From NCBI GenBank assembly GCA_010279815.1, contig QEOQ01000104.1, positions 62,001-126,000 on the forward strand: a DNA stretch of 64,000 nt, given 5' to 3'. The notes under the pieces are model-generated. The model was not told the origin of the DNA. It worked only from the letters and a program-made list of their open reading frames with translations, and made no database searches. The translations under genes were made by a program, and so were the position numbers. Shown piece by piece: positions 35,011 through 44,658 of this stretch. Numbering within the stretch: position 1 is the stretch's first letter; each line of letters opens with the position of its first letter. This DNA comes from Brachionus plicatilis (taxonomy: Eukaryota > Rotifera > Eurotatoria > Ploima > Brachionidae).

Positions 35011-36664
35011 TACGTAATTTTACGTAAAATTACTATTTTTTACGTAAAATGTAAAACGGCAAAAAAACAGTCGAAAATTCAATATTTTAGACGATTTTTT
35101 TGAAAATTTGAATTTTCTGAGTTTTTTTAACTAAAATTTTCAAAAAAGTAAATTTACGCAAATTTACGTAAATTTTCGTAAAATTTCATTTTTTTAACCA
35201 GGTAAAATTTGGTAAAATTTCGTAAAAAAAAGTAAAAAAATGTAAATTTCTCAGATTTTATTTAACTCTTTAGTTTCTAAGTTTTAATTTTTGTTTATAA
35301 AGATAATACAATAAAAAAAACACAAAAGTTTATGTCTATACTTATTTTTTTGCAGCTGCTCGATCGGTTTTCATACTGTTTGTTTCATTAAACCAGGCCG
35401 TACTAAAATCACTTTTAGACGGAACAAACTTTTTCAAATAAGCTTAAGAAAATTATTTATTTTTTTGAACAAACTCGAGTTAAAAGTTTAATTTACCTTT
35501 GATTTCCAAAAACAATTTATCATCTTTTTTTTGATAAAATCCGATGGTTTTGTTCAAATCATCTGGGAATTTTTCCTTCAACTTTTTACGAAGCTCGTTA
35601 GTAAAATCTTTTTGAGTGTCTAAAAATTAAAATTTTCTTTAAATTAAGCTTTATCTTCAATTTAATTTTTACATATGTTTGAGAGCTCATCCTCGGATTC
35701 AATTAATTCCGGTGAAGCCGCTCTTCGCTTCAAACGCGGGGATATTTAGGTCTCAGGTTGAGCCGATTTCACGCCAATTTGGTCTGAATTATTTTGATTG
35801 ACTGGCTGGTTAAATTTTTGATTAAGTTGAAATAACTGCGTCGAAATCTCTTTTAAAGTTTTTTCCAAATTTGGCTTGTAGTCCGTATTGTTTTCTTTTA
35901 TGAATTTTGTCGCCTAAAATTTTGCGAATATTAAACAAAATAAAATAAAGAACCCTAGTTTTACTTTTTTTTTTGGAACTTTGAAAATTGTGTCATTTGA
36001 AATAACGGCATCAACGAAGACATACTTACCCTCTTCTTCATGCAAAAAACTTATTCTAGTGCCTTTATTCAACTTAAATAAAAAAAAATTTAGTATCAAA
36101 GCAAAATATTTTGCTTACAAAAAAATAAAATATAATTTTGTTATATTACTCTGATATTTATTGAAGTTAGTTCTTAATTATTTTTTGGTTTTCAAAATAA
36201 ACAAGAAGCAGTTGAGGCAATTTTTGAATTCCAAAAAAGTCTAAGTCCATCAAAATGCCAGTCTTATATAAACCATTTAAAAAAGGTACTTCATAATTTT
36301 CATTTTTTTAAACTCTAATCAAGTATTAAAGGTAATTGATATAGTGATTGAAAAGAATGGAGAATGGTCAAATCACTAAAAAAAATTTATTAAGATAAAA
36401 TTAATACAACTTTGAAAAAAAAATCTACTAAAATCTGAGAAATTTACATTTTTTTACTTTTTTTTACGAAAATTTACCAAATTTTACCTGGTAAAAAAAT
36501 GAAATTTTACGAAAATTTACGTAAATTCACTTTTTTGAAAATTTTAGTTAAAAAACTCAGAAAATTCAAATTTTCAAAATAATCGTCTAAAATATTGAAT
36601 TTTCGACTGTTTTTTGGCCGTTTAACATTTTAAGTAAAAAAAAAGTAATTCTACGTAAAATTAC
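35011..36664. mobile_element. Inverted-repeat unit with TTTACGTAAA-rich arms enclosing a spliced gene
   Basis: 35011-35264 and 36428-36664 are inverted copies of about 240 bp; shared blocks include AACAGTCGAAAATTCAATAT and CAGGTAAAATTTGGTAAAAT. Arms are full of ACGTAAATTT motifs and the right arm continues in TACGTAAA repeats to about 36800. The 1.16-kb interior holds the exons at 35342-36072. Target duplications were not identified. Confidence 0.75.
35342..36072 (-). CDS. Four-exon gene inside the inverted-repeat unit, unknown
   Basis: Exons on the minus strand: 36072-35965 (GTRISFLHEEEGKYVFVDAV), 35913-35673 (basic/Gln-rich, KRRAASPELIESEDELSNI), 35619-35497 (FTNELRKKLKEKFPDDLNKT) and 35442-35342 (KKFVPSKSDFSTAWFNETNS, stop). 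Introns are 51, 53 and 54 nt, all GT-AG, and phases agree throughout. A single in-frame TAA in exon 2 (after AQPET) is the only break. A possible earlier exon lies at 36187-36289 (MDLDFFGIQKLPQLLLVYFE). Not recognised; the Ser/Pro/acidic middle and small helical C-terminus suggest a nuclear protein. It may be the element's own gene or a captured host gene. Confidence 0.5.
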
Positions 36665-36799
36665 GTAAATATACGTTATTTTACGTTAATAAACGTAGTT
36701 TTACTATTCTATCTTTAAGTAAATTTACGTAAATTTACTTTTTTTTACGTAAAATTACGTAAATTAACGTAATTTGACGTAAATTTAGGTAAAATCCAC

Positions 36800-37140
36800 G
36801 TGGCGTAGCGCTACTGTAAAAAAATTTCAAGATCTAGATATTGTACGAAATACTAAAATAGGTCATATTCAGATTGATTATCGAATTGCTTGTGCAATGC
36901 TTAACTTTTATCGCAAGCCATGTTGCCCAGATGAAAAAAATGTAGTTAAAATTGCTCGAACGATAAAGAAAAAAAGCAAAACATGCTCAAATAAGCTTAA
37001 TTTTCTTTTAGACAAGCAATTAGGTAGGAAATTAATCTTTCCGACTGATTTATTCAGTATAATTGACTTCCCTGTAATTTGAAAAAATAAAATTCGAAAT
37101 AAAATATTTTTTGTATCATATCAATTAAAAAAAGCAAATT
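36800..37140 (+). pseudogene. Fragment of DDE_Tnp_4/SWIM transposase family
   Basis: LDIVRNTKIGHIQIDYRIAC, KKKSKTCSNKLNFLLDKQLG and IIDFPVI parallel the minus-strand transposase at 26829-26530 block by block. Truncated both sides; opposite strand and diverged, so a separate insertion. Confidence 0.75.
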
Positions 37141-37537
37141 CCTGTTAAAGATTAAATCTTTAGTAGCACTAATATGATTAAAAAAATTTTTTTTTTATAA
37201 ATTTTGACTCTGGGTTTGTGATATGATGATCATTAAGATAACATTTGTTTAAATAAACTAAAGACGGTTATTTTCCATTTTTTAATTATTAAGTTTTTAT
37301 GTTAAAATGTAACAACGTCAATTATTACTAAAGCCAAAATTTATAAAAAAAAATAGCAAAATTTTTCGATTCTTTAGTATTTCATCTTCGAATTGTATTT
37401 GTTTAATTATAAGAAATTTACATTTTCTTTTCATTTAATGTCCTTTGATTCTAAAAAATACAGCAATATTTAGCATGAATTTAACAACTCAAGTTTTTCG
37501 TAGTGTCAAATATTCAACCATTTTTTAATTTAATTGC
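37141..37537. other. AT-rich, no gene seen
   Basis: No feature recognised. Confidence 0.5.
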
Positions 37538-37964
37538 ATGGCAACAATTAGTCGCTTAATTAATAAGATTATTTTGCTAGAGAACAAGAAAAACAACCAA
37601 AATGTAGTAAAAAGGAGACTAATTTGGTATAGAAATCGAAAATTACTTTTGTCGAGTATTTATCCAAATAAAAAAATTCAAGGCAAGAAAACTGATATTG
37701 AGATAGAAAACCAATATATAATTTCGTCAGATTTCAAAGTCTACTTCAAATTCAAATCGAATTAAGACAAAGTTAAAACGAATTTTTTTCAATGAAAAAG
37801 TGATCTTAAACGATTTTTTTAGAACAGAAAGCAAATATCCTATTAAGGAACAAAAATCAAAATTGTCGACTACTTTATCTATCTCAAATAGACAGATAAG
37901 TCACTGGTTTTATCGACAAAAGAGGAAAAAATCGCAAAAAAGAATTGATACAAATCGAAAATAA
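37538..37964 (+). pseudogene. Second atypical homeodomain gene, frameshifted
   Basis: The first frame (37538-37765) ends a homeodomain-like helix 3: VVKRRLIWYRNRKLLL (Trp-Tyr-Arg-Asn, Asn51 present). In the next frame a second homeodomain reads ILNDFFRTESKYPIKEQ...ISNRQISHWFYRQKRKK, stop 37964; here position 51 is Arg. As at 30334 there are two homeodomain-like units in tandem separated by a frame change. The two loci probably share ancestry. Confidence 0.55.
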
Positions 37965-38029
37965 ATCTAATCAAAACACTTGAGTAATGGATATAGTTTT
38001 TTATTAATATTTTTTTTGGAGGTTTTAAA

Positions 38030-38060
38030 AAAAATCCCACAAATAATAGCATGTTGAAGT
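38030..38060. repeat. Partial end of GGCA TIR family
   Basis: GCATGTTGAAGTTTATGATC resembles the terminal repeat at 59370. 37965-38294 otherwise shows nothing except GTCGGCGCCGTCTAGAGA at about 38250, which could be a primer-binding-site remnant for the next element. Confidence 0.35.
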
Positions 38061-38294
38061 TTATGATCAAATGCTCAAATGCTCAATTAAAAAGTAAGCA
38101 TTATAATTTCTTAAATTAACGAAGTGATTTTTACTTATTGGTAATGATTAAACATATTATACACATACAGAAATTCAGAAGAAAGTGCTAAAGGAGACAT
38201 CCAGAATGGCGAAGAACAACGAACCATTGCAGTCCAAACAACAAAGGAGTCGGCGCCGTCTAGAGAATGATCTTTTAAGCCGAGAATTTTTACC

Positions 38295-40232
38295 ATGAAG
38301 CAGGATATTCGCACGTGGTGGAATCGTTTCAAATTATTTGTTGAAAACAACAAGATAGTAGAAGCTGATCTGCGGAATTGTGTTGCAACCTTTTTGGACG
38401 ACAATTGTCTGAGTAGGTTCGAATTCAGAGTTCCTAAGGGACCTGTGGATATGTTTGAATTGGAAAAACAGATGGTCAAAATGTTTGGACAGCAACCGGC
38501 CTCCCAAACAGATGCGGTAGCCGAATTCTACAATCGGAAACAGCTCCCTGGTGAGGATTTTCGAGATTTCTATACCAACCTGTGGATTTTGGCACGAAAT
38601 GCTTTCGTCTATACGGGTGATTTCGATCAGAGCCGCTACGATTATTTGGTGAAGGAAAGATTTATCACTGGTTTGAGTGAAAAAGCAGTATTTTGGCGAG
38701 TTGACGTTTCGAATCCACAAACTTGCTCTGAAGCATATCACTTAGTGGTTCAATCATATGCCAGGCTACAAATTTTGAACAGAAACCAACCTAATCCGAT
38801 CATCTCTGAAAAAATGGGAGACCAAGAGAATGCTTACCAAGGAACCCACAAGCATGTTAAATGGTCAGACCAAATTGATCTACATAGCACTCCGGATGGT
38901 GAAAAAGTATGTCTGTTCTGCAGCAAAAAGGGTCATTGGGGAGCGGACTGTTACCTAAGGAAGAATCAAATGAATGAATCTAGTCCGAAAATGCGAGAGC
39001 AATTTGAACAACCAATCTCACAAGGAAATGGAAAATTATGCCTGAACTGTGGAAAACCAGGTCATCTGATAGCTGACTGCTATTCAAGAAAAAACCAAAT
39101 GAAACTGTCAATGCTGGGTAATAAGAATAGAGCAGAGCAGAGCCTGTCCAATCAAGTTATCAACCAGATAATGTTTGACAAAAGTATCGTGGGAACTTTG
39201 GAAATGAACAGCAAACCAGTGAGTTTCCTACTAGACACTGGGACGGTTAGTACAATAGTAGCGAAGCGAATCTGGGATCATTGTAAGACACCCGATGCAG
39301 CCTTGGAACCGTTGGATGAAACTTTGGAGGCTTGTGTGGGTGGCCCTGTCAAAGTAATTGGAAAGGGAAAATGTTCCGTGAAATTGATAAGTTTTGAGAG
39401 TGAGGTGGAAATAATTGTAGTGGATGAACTGGTAAACGACTGTTTACTCGGGTTAGACGTAGCCTTTAAACTGGCAGACATAAAGGACTATCTGGAATGC
39501 ATCAGGTCCGCGCTGTCACAGAGAAAATCAGGTACAATTTTAACTTGCAACTTTACAAAGGTGCCCGATTTCGAAGGTGATAACTCCGGAACGGTGGAAG
39601 AGCCGGCAAACATCGGGACTGTAAATGCTGCTACGTACAAGTTAATAATTGAAGACGAGCAGCAAATGGACGAGGCAGTTGACCTGAACACTTCTCCGCC
39701 CCTGCAATTGTCCAACATTTTGGAAGACCAGGATCAGTTGAACTTGGACGAAACAAATCCGAGCATTCGCGTTCCCATTCAGCTGAGCCATTCGGTCACA
39801 CGACGCTCTTCGCGTGGACCATCAATGAGCCAGAGCGACAACTTAATTTCCAAGCTGACCAAACCAGAAGAGGAGGGCGAAGTGGATAGAGAAATGGCGG
39901 CCGGCAATTTGGAAGAGCTGGCCAGATTCAAGCAGACAAAGATGTCCACGGACACTAGCGACAGTGACACTGAAGCAAATAGGGTTCACGAGTGGGCCAG
40001 GTCGACTTCATCGACCAGCCGGTCCAGAGCCCGTCTCAGATCCAGCAACAACTTCAACAGGCCATTGTCGGTGTCGTCAGAAAACGAGCACCACAATCCG
40101 GCGCTGGGACAAACCCCGTTCAGTTCAAAAACTCTGTCGGTGGAGCACCGGCTGGCAAACATGTCCGAAATGAGTATAAGCAGTCAGTTGAGCAAGAACA
40201 ACAGCTTTCGGCACCACCATTGGCGGCACTGA
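38295..40232 (+). CDS. Gag-protease polyprotein of a Ty3/gypsy-type element, no RT
   Basis: Intact 645-residue frame. Residues 5-170 are a capsid-like region (RTWWNRFKLFV, FRDFYTNLW). Two CCHC zinc knuckles follow (CLFCSKKGHWGADC about residue 210, CLNCGKPGHLIADC about 250), then a retropepsin-like aspartic protease with SFLLDTGTVSTIVA (about 315; catalytic Asp-Thr-Gly) and CLLGLDV. Residues 420-645 are acidic and Ser/Arg-rich with no RT motif. After 40232 the sequence stays coding-like in other frames (40297-40700) up to the LTR, so a frameshift has cut the 3' part. No RT, RNase H or integrase exists between here and the LTR. GC content is well above the flanks. Confidence 0.85.
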   Translation: MKQDIRTWWNRFKLFVENNKIVEADLRNCVATFLDDNCLSRFEFRVPKGPVDMFELEKQMVKMFGQQPASQTDAVAEFYNRKQLPGEDFRDFYTNLWILARNAFVYTGDFDQSRYDYLVKERFITGLSEKAVFWRVDVSNPQTCSEAYHLVVQSYARLQILNRNQPNPIISEKMGDQENAYQGTHKHVKWSDQIDLHSTPDGEKVCLFCSKKGHWGADCYLRKNQMNESSPKMREQFEQPISQGNGKLCLNCGKPGHLIADCYSRKNQMKLSMLGNKNRAEQSLSNQVINQIMFDKSIVGTLEMNSKPVSFLLDTGTVSTIVAKRIWDHCKTPDAALEPLDETLEACVGGPVKVIGKGKCSVKLISFESEVEIIVVDELVNDCLLGLDVAFKLADIKDYLECIRSALSQRKSGTILTCNFTKVPDFEGDNSGTVEEPANIGTVNAATYKLIIEDEQQMDEAVDLNTSPPLQLSNILEDQDQLNLDETNPSIRVPIQLSHSVTRRSSRGPSMSQSDNLISKLTKPEEEGEVDREMAAGNLEELARFKQTKMSTDTSDSDTEANRVHEWARSTSSTSRSRARLRSSNNFNRPLSVSSENEHHNPALGQTPFSSKTLSVEHRLANMSEMSISSQLSKNNSFRHHHWRH

Positions 40233-40296
40233 GACTCCAGCTCAAATATACAGCCAGCCAATCTCGAGCACCACTCCCACGCCCAGAGAAAGCGTT

Positions 40297-40700
40297 GTGT
40301 TCAATAGAGGCGACGACAAGCCTTTTGTTAAGCTGCTGCAACAAATGAATTACAAGTCGAAAAGTATGGACCAGAGAATTGGCCAAGTGGAGCCTAGGCC
40401 AGAGTCTAGAAGCGAGCCGTACTCGCAGAACAGGCCCAATAATGACTCGTACAACAGGGCAATAAAGAAGTCCGCAATTTTCCCTGCCGTGCAGAGTTTT
40501 GTTGATGATGATAAAATGAAAGTGTGTGAAGATAGAGTCTCGGAGCGCAAAAAGATGAGCGTCAGCTCGGAGAAAGATGTCAATTTTGTTGAGAAAAAGC
40601 CGAGTAAAAAAAAAAAAAAAAAGAAAACTTTGAAAAGATTGTTTTTGTTCTCTTCGTGTTGTGTTATTTTTACAGCCCGAACGTCGGGAGCCGTTCTCCC
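40297..40700 (+). pseudogene. Frameshifted 3' continuation of the gag-protease element
   Basis: VKLLQQMNYKSKSMDQRIGQ...VQSFVDDDKMKVCEDRVSER then Lys-rich sequence at a poly-A run (40607-40623). Base composition matches the upstream gag frame. No domain recognised. Confidence 0.4.
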
Positions 40701-40715
40701 ACGGCGAGGGAGTAA

Positions 40716-40868
40716 TGTAACACCCCCTCCAGTAGACCCGGGCCTTCTGGGGCCTTGCTGGATTTCTTTATATTGTTTTAATTTAATTTGATATAAAGAA
40801 GTTAGAGAATAAACCAACTTTTTTTTTCTCTCCCTCTCTCTCTTAAATATTTAATAGCGCACGCTATT
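40716..40868 (+). repeat. 3' LTR of the gag-protease element
   Basis: TGTAACACCCC start preceded by purine-rich GGCGAGGGAGTAA, AATAAACC polyadenylation signal, pyrimidine run, and TATTTAATAGCGCACGCTAT at the end. Shares both ends with 6412-6574. The 5' LTR was not found. Confidence 0.6.
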
Positions 40869-41175
40869 ATATTATTTTTTCATATTTATTTTAAAAAAAT
40901 TTTACAAATAGAATTTTCGATTATTAAGATATTTATTAAAAAAAAAAATTAAGATTAAACACAGAAAGATTGATTTCTACTTAACTTAATTGATTTCAAA
41001 TTTTTTTTTTTCTTAAACATAAAATTAATTTTAGACAAAGTATTTAAAATTTATCGTAAGAGAATAAAAAAATTATTAATTTTAATTTTTTCAAATACTC
41101 TTTTTCCTGAATTTATAAAAAGTAACTATGTGTAAGTTTTTCAACTCATCTTTTTTAAATTTCTTCTTTATTTTA
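40869..41175. other. AT-rich, no gene seen
   Basis: Nothing recognised; 41167-41175 is the left TSD of the next MITE. Confidence 0.5.
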
Positions 41176-41531
41176 GGGGTTGTGAAGTTCATATCAATTC
41201 GATCGTTTCAATTCAGAAAAACTTGAATAACTTTTTTACTATAAGGAATAATTTAGTTCTGTAAGATGCTTAATGCTTAAGCAACTTTGCTTAATCAGAA
41301 AATATATGTCTGCAAAAACTCTGCAATGTACTTGCACAGTTGATTAGAATACTTTTTAATGGCGTGCAAAATGAATAAAATTTCAGAGTATTTTGCAGAC
41401 TTATTTTACTGAATTAAGCAAATTTGCTTATAATTGAGCATTTTTTAGAACTAAATTATCTCTTTTAGTAAAAAAGTTTTTCAAGTTTTTCTGAATTGAA
41501 AAGATCGAATTGAAACGAACTTCACAACCCC
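41176..41531. mobile_element. 356-bp MITE with 9-bp TSD (MULE-like)
   Basis: Begins GGGGTTGTGAAGTTC and ends GAACTTCACAACCCC. The inverted match extends imperfectly for about 85 bp (CAATTCGATC, CAATTCAGAAAAACTTGAA). TTTATTTTA is duplicated on both sides (41167-41175, 41532-41540). Long TIRs and a 9-bp duplication are typical of Mutator-like elements. No ORF. Confidence 0.9.
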
Positions 41532-41540
41532 TTTATTTTA

Positions 41541-42168
41541 CTTCACTCATTGAAAGTGGTTTCGACAATTTATTTTTGAAATTTTTAATAAGTAGGCTAA
41601 TTAGGTATTGCGAATTTCGAATGCAAATTAAAGATAAATTCTTCAATTTTAAATTAAAATTACAGTAATTAAAAAACTTCAACATACTTTTTTGCGCTTT
41701 TTTTACCTAAAATAATTTTTCTTGTAAAAATAGACAAAAAATAAAGAATCATTTAGATTTAAATAGATTAATTTACATATAAATTAATGCGTAACATTTT
41801 TTTAATTTAAAATAGCAAAATGAAAAAGGTGGACAATAAAACTTGACAAATGGATTGCTGACCGGACTTTTTTTCAACATTAATTTGCTTAATATTGAGT
41901 TTTTTTTTTACTTTTGTTCTCATATTTTCATATTATATATACAAAAAATCATGTGAGAAAATATAAAAAAATATTATTTTTATCATTTTAAACTGATCTT
42001 AATCTATACTATTTTTTGGGGTGTGCTAATTGATTTATCAAAATTACTTATTTTTCACCAATTTTCCAAGATGTATTTAAAAATAACTTACTTTTCATAT
42101 TACTTTATTAATTTAAAAATGTGATTTTATTTTAAAAATCTGACTTGTGCGTAAGTCAAAAATTTAAG
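41541..42168. other. AT-rich, no gene seen
   Basis: No feature recognised. Confidence 0.5.
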
Positions 42169-42859
42169 TCATTTTTGCTTGTGAATATTAGATTTTCCCC
42201 GATATTTGAAAGTATTGAGACATAAATCAAGCAGAGTCAAAAAAGCGCTGAATTCACCATCATCATAATAGTACCATACAGACAAAAGAGCGTCATCATT
42301 TAAATTTTTCAAAACAAATATCAAACATTTCAATAAATCCTTAATTTCACTTGAATCAAACTTGTCTATTCTAGTAATCAAGTAAGACTTGGTGATCGAT
42401 CTAAATGGCTCGGATTAATCGAAGCACAATTTAATGAATTATTATTCAGAGCAGTCATGTCACTTAGAGGCTGTGAAAGAAAAAGAAGACAGCTTGTCCA
42501 AATTCAAGTGTTTGAAGTCAACAGAGCTTGACAATGAGTCTGTGTAACGACTTGTAAAAGTCTTGGGAAAAAGTAGGAGATTTTTAAAAATATTTTTTAT
42601 ATTGAATTGTCTACAAGGCTAAGCTTTTGAGTACTATTTCCATAAAAAACCAACAATTTGTCAAAAAACGGTGAGTTTGAAACTGATTTTGTATATTATT
42701 TGCGTTATCTTTTAAATAATCTACAAGATTTGTTATCAATTCATGATGCAAGGTTGGCAGTTGATCATGATTATTTTCCGCAAAGTCTGTGTAGTCCACA
42801 TTGAACATAAAGACAAAGTTAGACGCAAAGACTGTGTTTATTACGGCTAGAATAATCAA
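42169..42859 (-). pseudogene. DOCK-family (zizimin/DOCK9-11-like) exons
   Basis: Two minus-strand frames. 42859-42611 has HHELITNLVDYL and NCWFFMEIVLKSLAL, like the conserved F-x-WFFF-x-LLKSMA block of DOCK proteins. 42381-42169 has DKFDSSEIKDLLKCLIFVLK, NDDALLSVW and LDLCLNTFKYRGK, like the DOCK9/10/11 segment DKLDQSEIKSLL... with SMSDDALFTYW and QYMGKR. DOCK proteins are Rho-family GTPase exchange factors. The DHR2 domain itself is not here. No other exons are found nearby, so this is probably a relic or the two exons lie in very long introns. Confidence 0.55.
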
Positions 42860-43139
42860 AGGAAAAAATTAATACAATAATTACACATACAAAAACATTC
42901 AATATGTTCAATAATTTACATTTTGCCAAATTAAACTCTTGAGTCAAATAGGTTGAGTTTAATTTGTAATTAGAATTTGAAAAAATATTGAAAATTTTTT
43001 TTTTTTTAACTTTTGAATAATTTTTATAAACAAAAAGAAAATAAAAAACTTGTCGAAGTATCCTGAACTAGTGGGTTCTTTACAAAAGAGAACTCCACTC
43101 TAAGCTCAATGACTCGACATCACTCAAAATTTTTCTCTA
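42860..43139. other. AT-rich, no gene seen
   Basis: No feature recognised. Confidence 0.5.
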
Positions 43140-43820
43140 CGATATATATGCCAACTGACTGACCGACCGTGTGGTGGCTGGCCAACTGAAAGACCGTTAA
43201 ACGGCCGACCGTGTGCAGACCGGCCGGCCACAAAACGGTCCAAAAAAAAATTTTACTTAGATATTTAAAAAAAAATTTAAAGGTTTTAAAAGTAAAATTT
43301 ATTATTTATCAAAATTTTGGATCAGGTAATTTTAAATTATTAACCCCAAATTTTTTCGATATTTTTTAAAAATTGTTGAGTTTTATATATAAATTTTTAA
43401 TTCTGTATTTTAGATAGTTTTTTTACAAAAACGATTTTAATAAAAAAAATTAAATTTATAAAAATCGATGGTGAAAATCTAATTAGATTTAATGTTTATT
43501 TCTTTCAAATTTTTAATTTTTTTTAATGCCTTTAAATTTTTTTAAACATTTTTTTTTTGGACCGTTTTGTGGCCGGCCGGTGTCCACACGGTCGTTTTTT
43601 ATTTAGGCCGAAGGTCGAACGGCCACTTCACGGTCTTTTAAAATTTGGCCGGCCATTTCTCGGTCAGTTGGTCAGTTGGCCGCGACTTGGCCGGCCAGGC
43701 ACGGTCATTGGCCGTTAAATGAACCGGCCGTTTTTTGGCCTCTTGCACGGCCGGCCACGGTCTCGGCCATTTTTTTTTTCTGGCCGGCCACGTGGCCTCT
43801 CGACCGGCCCCTAACACTAA
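43140..43820. mobile_element. GGCCGGCC-rich foldback element
   Basis: 43195-43260 (ACCGGCCGGCCACAAAACGG then TCCAAAAAAAAA) and 43545-43600 (TTGGACCGTTTTGTGGCCGG) are inverted copies, and the pairing extends into A/T-rich inner arms and outer GACCG/CGGTC repeats. The ends are dense in GGCCGGCC and CGGTC motifs in a genome that otherwise lacks them. No ORF of its own. Confidence 0.75.
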
Positions 43821-44658
43821 TAAATGACAAACAAATGCAAAATGAAAAAGTTAAATAAGACAAAATAAAATAAAAAAAAGATCTAGTCAACCATAGTTCA
43901 CATATAAAACGAGCAATTCTTGTTCTCGGGTTTGTGAACAGCTAGTTCACCTAATTTTCTTGTTCACGTAAAGGTTAACCAAAATAGAATAAAGTGATCA
44001 AATTTCAAATTAGCTGAGAAACTTTTAGATTAGGCGAAAAATTTGAAAAGAATAGCCATTTATTTAATAGAATGCATAATTCTCATAACTGATAAAAAAA
44101 TAAAAATGAAGTTAAAAATTTTTTGTTTTTTTTTTAATTTGAATCAGTCTTAGAAATATAATTTGCTCTGATATAGTTGACCTGGTAATAACCATATTAA
44201 ATAAATTAAATAATAAAAATTAAAGGAAATTATAATTAATTTATCATCCTTTAAGTGTTTCACTTTGGGAAACAATTTCGAAATTTCGAATTGATAAAAA
44301 TAAAAACTTATTCAATGTTATTTCAATATTTGATTTAGAAAACAAATTTTCAAATTATGAAAAAATCTAACTTAATAAATAATTTTTTACAAAAAATTTT
44401 TTTATTTTATATTTTTTATTCTTCCAGTCCTTTTTACGCCTTCTTACACCCAATTATATGGATACTTGAGTTTATTTTTATGCTCACCCAAAAAGAATTT
44501 AAACACCAAAACCAGATAGAAATTAAAACAAAAATCTGACAGAAAACTTATCTAATTTTGAAAGATTTAACAAAAAATCAAAAAATTCACGTGCGCTCTA
44601 AAAATGAACCAAAAAAAAAAAGAATTTTTAAAATTAATAAAAAATTTAATAAAAAAAA
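43821..44658. other. AT-rich, no gene seen
   Basis: Probable 5' flank of the next gene; no promoter element recognised. Confidence 0.5.
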
